Origin: CAYGTK01 sp964352775
GTDB taxonomy: Bacteria > Bacteroidota > Bacteroidia > Chitinophagales > CAIOSU01
Length of the DNA stretch: 5,991 nt
Direction: 5' to 3'
Assembly: GCA_964352775.1 (NCBI GenBank)
Contig: CAYGTK010000227.1
Span: 1-5,991 of the forward strand
In this document: piece after piece, positions 1 through 5,331 of the stretch
Position numbering within the stretch: position 1 is the stretch's first letter
How the letters are laid out: the number at the start of each line of letters is the position of its first letter
Translations under genes and position numbers: made by a program
Notes under the pieces: model-generated
What the model was told of the DNA's origin: nothing
What the model saw: the letters and a program-made list of their open reading frames with translations, nothing else
Databases searched by the model: none

Positions 1-2108
1 CTATAAACGATGGCTAGGTTCGATTGACTTGTCGCCACGGTGGGGTGCTGCTCCCCAAAATGAGCTATATCTGCAGCAAGGGCCTTTTCCAAGAGGTCAC
101 GCGCCTTTTCGTATTCTCCGAGATTGCCATACACGTTGGCTAGGTTCGATTGACTTGTCGCCACGTTGGGGTGCTGCTCCCCAAAATGAGCTATAGCCGC
201 AGCAAGGGCCTTTTCCAAGAGTTCACGCGCCTTTTCATATTCCCCGAGATCACCATACACATTGGCTAGGTTAGACTCTGTAGTTGCTAACCAAGTACTA
301 TTAGGTAAAAATTCCTCCGTTAAAGCTAAAATGTCTCCAAAAAGTATTGCCGCATCTTTATAGTTCCCAAGCTCACTTTTAAGCTGTGCAACGACGGTTA
401 TTATGCGCAATTTGTTCTCTGCAAAACCACTTAAACTTTCTACTAGAAATTCCCCTAAACCAATAAAAGGAAACTTTTCTACAGGGTTATGCTTGGTTTG
501 GTCGAAGTGAATAAGCTCATAAACAGCTTCAGCAACTGCTTCACAATTTTCCCAATTAGGTGCTGTCTTTTCCCTAACCGCATGTTGTACTACAGCATGG
601 CAGCGATAATGTATTTCCTCCTCTTCCAATTTATCTAGCCAGCCCTTCTGTACTAAACCATTAAGCACATTAACTAAGTCATCCTGCTCTTCCTCCTTTT
701 TTGCAAATAGAAAGGCTAAGTATTCTATGAAATATGGGTAGGGGCTTGGTTCTGGTGGGAGTACTGAAAAGTACATGAGTATTTGAAGCTCATCATCCGT
801 TAGATCATCTAGGTTGAACAATATTTTCACCCATTGGTCAATATTCCCTTGATTTGTTATCGTCCATTCCTGCTTTTCAGGGTCCCAAATTTTGTAGTTG
901 GCATCCCTCACGGTTACACCACTTAAATTAAATCCTTTCGATCTCAACAAAGCTTGCATTTCGGCAAAGCTGCGGCCACCAGTTTGGAAGGTTTTTGCCA
1001 ATAACTTAATAGTCATAGTGTGTCTGCCTATAGCGCTTAACACTTCGTCTAGTTCCACATCAACAACAGTTTCACGGTTATAATGTGTGCGAAATAGCGC
1101 ACGGGCTTTTTCTAGGCTTAATATCTCCAATTGATAGGGTTGGCTATCCAAGGCTGTTAATTGCTTGCGCGAAGTGATCAGAACCTTCCAGCCCTCGTTT
1201 TGAAGGCTTAATAAAGCATCGCTGTGTTCCTCTAGCTTTTCTTGCGCATTATCTATCACAAGTAATTTGTCGCCCTCAAATTGCTTTATTTGTTGTACAA
1301 ATACTGGTACTATGGCCTTGCGTTCTTCTTCGCTCATTTGCCCAAGTCCTACGTTTTTCAGCAGTAAGGGGTCGCTTAACAAAGCGGTGGGCAGGTCATC
1401 ACTCACGTTTATCCAAGCTAGGTATTGGTGATCGTCTCGTTTTTCTGCTACAAAATATTTAGCCAAGGTAGTTTTGCCAATGCCGCCAAGGCCATTCATC
1501 AGCACTACCTGCTTTTTGGTTTCAAATAGCTTGGTCAGTTCTATTAGGTCTTCTTCTCTACCAACTATCTTTTCAGAACCTACTTGGGGTATTTGGTTGA
1601 GGTCTTTCTGGTCAAATTTTGGGCCTTTGTTTGTGGGGTAGTAGGTTTCCCTAAGTTCTGGGTGGTTGTTTAATATCTCTTCAATATCTTCCCATCCGTA
1701 ATACAGGATGGTTTTCAACTGAGGTTTAGCATCTGGCTTTTCATGCCTCTTCGCTAAATCTGCAGCATAGTTTTGGAAGTCATGCCGCTTATCCGTTGTA
1801 GCTAGTATAAAGGTGAACTCCTTATCAATGAATGGGAGATCCTTCAGTAGTTTTAGACTCTCCGTAAAGTTGTTCTCCAGTTCCGTTCTCACAATTTTTT
1901 CAGCGCGACCTATATCCTTCTTCTTGCATTGTACATATACCTTCTTCTCAACGGAATATACATCAATACCATGCTGGCTTGCGCCCTGCTTCTTATAGGT
2001 TTGGAATGAACGAGTATTATAATAGGTGTTAAACAAGTCTTTAATAAAGACTTCAAAACGATAGGCATCTCCTAGGGGAGGGTACTGATAGACTATTCCT
2101 GCACTCAC
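1..2108 (-). CDS. NLR-like STAND protein: Mrr-type nuclease, NB-ARC ATPase, winged helix, TPR sensor (partial, C-terminus off the window)
   Basis: 702 codons are open without a stop and run off the left edge. Residues 1-100 look like a PD-(D/E)xK nuclease of the Mrr type: E19 on the first helix, then HGID with D49, then VQCK with Q60 and K62. The NB-ARC ATPase follows, with P-loop GLGGIGKTT (206-214, K212), Walker B-like LLVIDN (D286) and a sensor Arg in ITSR (R314). The GLPL motif is degenerate. A winged helix ends in an MHD-like RCH (H504), and TPRs run from about 574 to the edge. The start is GTG at 2108: an in-frame TAA lies four codons upstream, and no other ATG, GTG or TTG precedes E19. 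AGAGGG directly abuts it. In known STAND antiphage proteins the TPRs sense a ligand, the ATPase oligomerises and the nuclease cuts DNA. That role here is inferred; a regulator is the main alternative. The domain calls are strong. Confidence 0.88.
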   Translation of the reverse strand, partial: MSAGIVYQYPPLGDAYRFEVFIKDLFNTYYNTRSFQTYKKQGASQHGIDVYSVEKKVYVQCKKKDIGRAEKIVRTELENNFTESLKLLKDLPFIDKEFTFILATTDKRHDFQNYAADLAKRHEKPDAKPQLKTILYYGWEDIEEILNNHPELRETYYPTNKGPKFDQKDLNQIPQVGSEKIVGREEDLIELTKLFETKKQVVLMNGLGGIGKTTLAKYFVAEKRDDHQYLAWINVSDDLPTALLSDPLLLKNVGLGQMSEEERKAIVPVFVQQIKQFEGDKLLVIDNAQEKLEEHSDALLSLQNEGWKVLITSRKQLTALDSQPYQLEILSLEKARALFRTHYNRETVVDVELDEVLSAIGRHTMTIKLLAKTFQTGGRSFAEMQALLRSKGFNLSGVTVRDANYKIWDPEKQEWTITNQGNIDQWVKILFNLDDLTDDELQILMYFSVLPPEPSPYPYFIEYLAFLFAKKEEEQDDLVNVLNGLVQKGWLDKLEEEEIHYRCHAVVQHAVREKTAPNWENCEAVAEAVYELIHFDQTKHNPVEKFPFIGLGEFLVESLSGFAENKLRIITVVAQLKSELGNYKDAAILFGDILALTEEFLPNSTWLATTESNLANVYGDLGEYEKARELLEKALAAAIAHFGEQHPNVATSQSNLANVYGNLGEYEKARDLLEKALAADIAHFGEQHPTVATSQSNLAIVY
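11..262 (-). repeat. Two near-identical 126-bp tandem repeats encoding 42-residue TPRs
   Basis: Copies at 11-136 and 137-262 match at 117 of 126 bases by my hand alignment. In the protein these are units starting at S612 and S654, with a third starting at S696 and cut by the window edge. Each reads SNLANVYG, then GEYEKAR, LLEKALAA, HFGEQHP and VATSQ, a kinesin-light-chain-like TPR of 42 residues. Of nine base differences, four change residues (unit positions 9 D/N, 18 E/D, 27 A/D, 37 N/T) and five are silent. The third unit also has N to I at position 5. The preceding TPR, right of 263 on the plus strand, is well diverged. The array therefore looks like a recent in-frame expansion that continues outside the window. 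Confidence 0.93.
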
Positions 2109-2122
2109 CCCTCTAAATTACC

Positions 2123-2157
2123 AATTCACATCAACTAAATTCAATTGCATGTGAATT
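2123..2157. promoter_or_regulatory. 9-bp inverted repeat upstream of the STAND gene
   Basis: AATTCACAT (2123-2131) and its exact reverse complement ATGTGAATT (2149-2157) flank a 17-base spacer. The dyad fills much of the 96-base gap between the methyltransferase stop and the STAND start, its near arm ending 15 bases before the GTG. The arm centres are 26 bases apart. CATGTG recurs at 2198-2203 and ACATGC at 2170-2175, so the gap holds several related half-sites. It could be an operator or a weak hairpin. No T-run directly follows it on the minus strand, so a classical terminator is unlikely. I find no convincing Bacteroidota-type promoter (TTG, then TAnnTTTG) in this gap, so the STAND gene may be cotranscribed with the gene upstream. 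Confidence 0.4.
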
Positions 2158-2204
2158 TATCACCCATCGACATGCGAAAGAAAAAAGGATAGAACTACAT
2201 GTGC

Positions 2205-3191
2205 TTACTCCACAGGCTTCTGCACCGTTACCATGTACATGGGGGTAAATATATCTTCCTTTCCGCCGGCTACCAAGCCATCGGCGGCCACTAGCAATAT
2301 CCGCTGCGTTTCTGATACTCCCTTTTTAACGAACGATAGTCGCTCAAGGGTGCGCAGTAGGTAGCTCATTGCCGTTCGGCTGGCGGCAGTATGCCGTATT
2401 TGCTTTAGCGACCAACCTGCTTGCAGTGTAGCGTACCAAGGTACATCGTTGGGGTGGGTTTCCGAAGCGGCCAGGTCTTCCGTTTCCAGCACCTCAAAGC
2501 CCGAATTCTTCAGTGCTTGGTCTACTTCGGCGCGGGTGTTCATGTTGGTAATGCCGTTGCCGTATTCTATCATCTCTTTGGCTTTTTTGTGGGCGGCATT
2601 GGTGGGGTCGTATTTGTCGGTCATCACCCATTGATAAAAGCAGGCTTTTCCGCCCGGCTTCAGTTTTTTGTAGATCTGCTGATACACGCCCAACATGCTC
2701 GGCGAGTGGCATAGCGCCTCTATGGCATAGGCCTTGGTAAAATGCTCGTCAGGAAAGGGCAGGTCCATAAAATCGCCCTGTACGGCTGTAAGTAAATGTG
2801 GAATATCGGTTTCGCTATTCAGCTCGTTACAGCGGTTTATCTGGTGCTGGTTAATGCTAATACCCGTTACATGAGCACCCGAATAGGTGGCTATGTTTCG
2901 CGCAGGGCCCATTACACCACAGCCAGCATCTAAGACCTTATCATCAGCAGTAAGTCCTAGTTTGTCAGATAGGTAATGCTCGTGGCGGAGTATGCTCTCT
3001 TCAAACGATTCCCCCTTATGGCGGGCGGCAAAGTGGAAGGAAGTACCCCAGCCTCGTTCGTAGAACTCGGTTATCAGGTCGTAAAAGTTGTTGGTGGCAT
3101 CTTGCGATGATCCTATTCGTTCGGCTTGTTGCTCGGCATTAAATACGTCTTGATACTCTTGTAATTTCTGTTGTTGATCTGCTATGGGCAT
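2205..3191 (-). CDS. Sterol C-24 methyltransferase-like (Erg6/SMT family) SAM-dependent methyltransferase
   Basis: The 328 residues match the plan and length of plant SMT1 and the core of yeast Erg6, which methylate C-24 of the sterol side chain using SAM. In order: region I YERGWG (44-49) followed by SFHF; ESFEESI and HEHYL (61-74); SAM motif LDAGCGVMGP (87-96); GDFMDLPFPD (139-148); region III YAIEALCHSP (155-164, with E158 and H162 at the positions of the yeast catalytic acid and His); and MTDKYDP (190-196). From about 258 to 325 there is a sterol-methyltransferase C-terminal domain with AADGLVAGG and IFTPMY. No signal peptide is seen, so it is probably cytoplasmic. The ATG has no clear ribosome binding site. 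No other sterol gene is in the window, so the substrate (own sterol, host sterol or another isoprenoid) is open. Family assignment is firm; substrate is inferred. Confidence 0.9.
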   Translation of the reverse strand: MPIADQQQKLQEYQDVFNAEQQAERIGSSQDATNNFYDLITEFYERGWGTSFHFAARHKGESFEESILRHEHYLSDKLGLTADDKVLDAGCGVMGPARNIATYSGAHVTGISINQHQINRCNELNSETDIPHLLTAVQGDFMDLPFPDEHFTKAYAIEALCHSPSMLGVYQQIYKKLKPGGKACFYQWVMTDKYDPTNAAHKKAKEMIEYGNGITNMNTRAEVDQALKNSGFEVLETEDLAASETHPNDVPWYATLQAGWSLKQIRHTAASRTAMSYLLRTLERLSFVKKGVSETQRILLVAADGLVAGGKEDIFTPMYMVTVQKPVE

Positions 3192-3210
3192 AATGGGTTG
3201 AGGTTTTGAG

Positions 3211-3242
3211 TTCTAATAGTGTTTTTATTTTAACTATTAGAA
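3211..3242. promoter_or_regulatory. Perfect 10-bp inverted repeat before the SMT-like gene
   Basis: TTCTAATAGT (3211-3220) and its exact reverse complement ACTATTAGAA (3233-3242) flank an AT-only-but-one 12-base spacer. Arm centres are 22 bases apart, close to two helical turns, as expected for a dimeric repressor or activator bound to one DNA face. The near arm ends 19 bases before the methyltransferase ATG. A leader hairpin is the alternative. No gene for a matching regulator lies in the window. Confidence 0.5.
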
Positions 3243-3381
3243 TGAATTGGATTAAAAACTGTTGGTGCCAGTTAAGATAAAACATAGTTTTCAATTTACT
3301 AACGGCAGGTGTTGTTCAAGATGGGGTAGATATTATACCTGCTGGTGGCTCTACTATGGTGGCTATGTATCTAATTATCCC

Positions 3382-3398
3382 TTAACATTTCCTTAACT
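3382..3398 (+). promoter_or_regulatory. TTAACA-N5-TTAACT direct repeat before the sphingomyelinase-like gene
   Basis: TTAACA (3382-3387) and TTAACT (3393-3398) sit exactly 11 bases apart inside a wider CCTTAAC duplication, ending nine bases before the ATG at 3408. Direct half-sites one helical turn apart are typical of OmpR/PhoB-type response regulators; the sequence resembles the PhoP box of Bacillus. Its closeness to the start would suit a very short leader or repression. Regulation by phosphate is only inferred. Confidence 0.3.
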
Positions 3399-3407
3399 TT
3401 AGGGGAA

Positions 3408-4616
3408 ATGAAAAATATACTCCTCCTTTCGCTTTGCTTTGGCTGTTTATTTTGCTCGGCCCAAAGTGGTATTCAGTTACAGAACAATACCTACGAGAAC
3501 TTTTTTGTAACTGCCCTGCAGAATGGCTCGGCACAATTGGCTAGTGCCGATTGGCTAGTGCCGAACGATACGGTGCGCAGTTGGGAATTAAAACGAGAGG
3601 TACTACGCTTTAGGCGCGACACCCTTGCGCTGGCGGGCGATACCGTGGCCTTTGAGGTACAAGTGGCCTTAGGTGCTGAGGTTATTCGCTTGCAAGTGCA
3701 GGTGATAGATAGCCAATTGTATTACTCTGCCGCTGGGCCAGGTTTTGATGATCCTTGGTATGTGGCAGCTGCTTTTCGCGAGCGTACATTCCAGTTAGGT
3801 GGTGAAGATGTGATATTGAAATACAAGCCACTGGCCAACGGCCCTAACCCTGATGGGGATATTCTATTTGCACTACACCGGCCTTATATATACGATATAG
3901 ATGCGGCTGACTTCAGCAATGCTGCGGTGATGAATTGCGTATCGTACAATATTAAATTCCTTCCCCTTATTGAGATAAACTACGAGCAACGCATATATGC
4001 TGCTGCATCACTTTTTTCGCCTTATCAAGATGTAGTGGTACTGCAAGAGGCCTTCGATCTTAATGCTATACCCGACTATGTTATACCTGCTATGGAGGCT
4101 GCAGGTTTCTATCATAATTCAGGTATTCTTAATTCTCCTGACCTACCAGAGATAACCGTTCCCGGAAATGGTGGGGTCATTATTTTTAGCAGGTGGCCCA
4201 TTGAGTTAACTGATCAGATCCAATTTAGCCAGTGCGTTCCAGGTTCTGCCGATTGCCTATCTGCCAAAGGCGTAAAATATGCTCGGGTAAATAAGCTGGG
4301 TACTAAGTATCACATTTTTGGTACGCACATGCAAGCTGGTGGCGCTGGTGCCAATTCGTTTATTAAATACGCGCAGCAAGGCGAAATGGCAGACCTAATT
4401 GCCGCACTGAACATACCAGCCAATGAGGCCGTGTTGATGGCTGGTGATTACAATGCCCGGCCCTATGATGATAGGGGTGGCTTTTTTTCATCGTTAATAG
4501 ATTCGCTGAAGCCAATTCTGCCTACACAAACGGGTTTCTACAATTCTACGTTCTCCGGAGCCTTGGGAAAGATAATTGATTACGTATTTCCGCACAGCGA
4601 CTACCTTATACCATAG
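3408..4616 (+). CDS. Secreted sphingomyelinase C-like phosphodiesterase (EEP fold), N-terminal part of a frameshifted gene
   Basis: The protein starts with a signal peptide (K2, hydrophobic 4-16, cleavage probably after SAQ at 17-19). Residues 21-170 are an unrecognised, beta-rich-looking segment. From about 174 the endonuclease/exonuclease/phosphatase fold follows the bacterial sphingomyelinase C pattern: SYNIKFLP (N181), VVVLQEAFD (metal-binding E214), GGVIIFSRWPI (255-265), a Cys pair with CLSAKGVKY, GTHMQA (H307), AGDYNA (D347, N349) and IDYVF. This family hydrolyses the phosphodiester of sphingomyelin or related phospholipids with Mg. The frame stops at 402, before the essential Asp-His pair, which lies in the next frame at 4631-5296. 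Joined, they give about 630 residues. AGGGG lies just before the ATG. As read, this half should be inactive and would lack its export signal. Family call is strong, exact lipid substrate is not. Confidence 0.85.
   Translation: MKNILLLSLCFGCLFCSAQSGIQLQNNTYENFFVTALQNGSAQLASADWLVPNDTVRSWELKREVLRFRRDTLALAGDTVAFEVQVALGAEVIRLQVQVIDSQLYYSAAGPGFDDPWYVAAAFRERTFQLGGEDVILKYKPLANGPNPDGDILFALHRPYIYDIDAADFSNAAVMNCVSYNIKFLPLIEINYEQRIYAAASLFSPYQDVVVLQEAFDLNAIPDYVIPAMEAAGFYHNSGILNSPDLPEITVPGNGGVIIFSRWPIELTDQIQFSQCVPGSADCLSAKGVKYARVNKLGTKYHIFGTHMQAGGAGANSFIKYAQQGEMADLIAALNIPANEAVLMAGDYNARPYDDRGGFFSSLIDSLKPILPTQTGFYNSTFSGALGKIIDYVFPHSDYLIP
3537..3564 (+). repeat. Perfect 14-bp tandem duplication inside the coding sequence
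   Basis: TTGGCTAGTGCCGA occurs twice back to back (3537-3550, 3551-3564). Fourteen is not a multiple of three, so the two copies are read in different frames: LASAD, then WLVPN. The signal peptide and the catalytic domain are in frame only with both copies present. Loss or gain of one copy by slippage would shut the gene off. Confidence 0.9.
4580..4616 (+). other. Frameshift site joining the two halves of the sphingomyelinase-like gene
   Basis: The first frame stops with TAG at 4614-4616 and the continuation lies in the -1 frame. That frame is open from 4580 (just after a TGA at 4577-4579), so the shift must lie between about 4580 and 4613. Homology runs smoothly across it: IDYVF and SDYL before, AAENN and then ISDH after. 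One missing base near 4610-4613 would restore the gene. There is no XXXYYYZ slippery heptamer, so programmed slippage looks unlikely. A true mutation or a sequencing error fits better. Confidence 0.8.
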
Positions 4617-4630
4617 CGGCCGAGAACAAT

Positions 4631-5296
4631 GTGGTGACCTTTGCCAGTATTGATAGCGCCATGTGGAATGTGTTTGAAATAAGCGACCACCGCACAGTAG
4701 ATGGTCGTTTCGTTTACCCTGGCGCCAATAAATCGGGCATGCGCTACGTTTGCGCTGCCGAGGAATATACCTTAAAGGTGAGTACCGCCGCAGGCAGCAC
4801 GCTCGATTGGCAGAAAGATGGCAGCCCCTTTACCCCAACTACTGCTGATAGCTTATACATAGAAACACCATCAGTAGACGATGAAGGAGAGTATACTGCT
4901 ACCTTTAGTTATACGCTTACCTTAGGCACTAACCCCGATACGCTCAATGCGCTCTATTACCCTAACGGACCAGTAAATTATTTAAGTAATGTTGAATTGC
5001 CACTAGTTACCATAAGATACAATGATACTTGTGGGGTGGCCGTGCGCGAGGCAATGTTGAGCGAATTGGTAAGTATTTATCCCAACCCAACCAGCAACCT
5101 GCTAACGGTAGAAAGCCAAGTACAAAACAACTTGAGTTACCAATTGCTTGACCTGAATGGCAAACTACACTTACGTGGTATGTTAACGGAAACAAGCACC
5201 ACGCTATTACTAGGCGAACTAGCCGTTGGCCTCTATCTGCTTCGGTTACAGGGTAACGATGGGGTAGCGGTTAAGCGAGTGCTGGTTAGTAAGTAA
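4631..5296 (+). CDS. C-terminal part of the same gene: EEP catalytic Asp-His, Ig-like segment, T9SS sorting domain
   Basis: This is probably not an independent gene. The GTG at 4631 merely opens a frame already open from 4580, and no ribosome binding site is evident. Residues 1-30 complete the phosphodiesterase domain: EISDHRTVDGRF contains the conserved SDH (D19, H20) that matches the catalytic Asp-His of bacterial sphingomyelinases. Residues 40-100 look like an Ig-type beta sandwich (WQKDG, then DEGEYTA). Residues 146-221 are a type A T9SS sorting domain: SIYPNP, LLDLNGK, GLYLLRL and a terminal KRVLVSK. In Bacteroidota this domain directs export through the outer membrane, after which it is usually removed. 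Alone, the fragment has no signal peptide and could not be exported. The domain assignments are firm; expression as a separate protein is doubtful. Confidence 0.82.
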   Translation: MVTFASIDSAMWNVFEISDHRTVDGRFVYPGANKSGMRYVCAAEEYTLKVSTAAGSTLDWQKDGSPFTPTTADSLYIETPSVDDEGEYTATFSYTLTLGTNPDTLNALYYPNGPVNYLSNVELPLVTIRYNDTCGVAVREAMLSELVSIYPNPTSNLLTVESQVQNNLSYQLLDLNGKLHLRGMLTETSTTLLLGELAVGLYLLRLQGNDGVAVKRVLVSK

Positions 5297-5331
5297 AAAA
5301 GAGTTGTTTTTAGTGAAACTGCCCTTTTTTT
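5295..5331 (+). terminator. Probable intrinsic terminator of the sphingomyelinase-like gene
   Basis: Starting in the TAA stop, an A-run followed by GAG pairs imperfectly with CCC and a seven-T run (5324-5331), and GTTT/AAAC can pair inside. The stem is AT-rich and weak, but position and T-run fit a terminator. The A- and T-runs could also serve in the reverse direction. Confidence 0.45.

Larger units (their letters stand above)
3192..3407. promoter_or_regulatory. Divergent intergenic region between the SMT-like and sphingomyelinase-like genes
   Basis: These 216 bases must hold the promoters of both genes, which are transcribed away from each other. Two structured elements are visible: a perfect inverted repeat beside the methyltransferase start and a direct repeat beside the other start, both listed separately. 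A weak Bacteroidota-type promoter for the minus strand (TTG, 18 bases, then TAAATTGA) can be read around 3287-3320, but it misses the consensus at the TTTG end. I do not see a strong promoter in either direction. Confidence 0.5.

Noticed and set aside
11..262. A CRISPR array or integron-like repeat as the explanation for the repeats at the left edge.
   Set aside because: The repeats are contiguous without spacers, have a period of exactly 42 codons and translate to TPRs in one open frame.
898..1998. Two 61-codon plus-strand frames (898-1083 and 1813-1998).
   Set aside because: Both are antisense to the NB-ARC and nuclease regions of the STAND gene, whose motifs show the minus strand is coding.
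2421..2714. A 97-codon frame on the plus strand inside the methyltransferase gene.
   Set aside because: It lies antisense to a gene with clear conserved motifs, and its composition is that of a shadow frame.
3281..3385. A 34-codon open stretch with a coding-like feel (LTAGVVQDGVDI, then AGGSTMVAMY) ending in TAA before the sphingomyelinase-like gene.
   Set aside because: There is no start codon at its beginning, only ATGs near the end, and the length is within chance. It might be the relic of a gene end, but nothing confirms it.
4600..4616. Programmed -1 ribosomal frameshifting at the broken gene.
   Set aside because: No slippery XXXYYYZ heptamer or strong downstream stem is visible near the stop codon.
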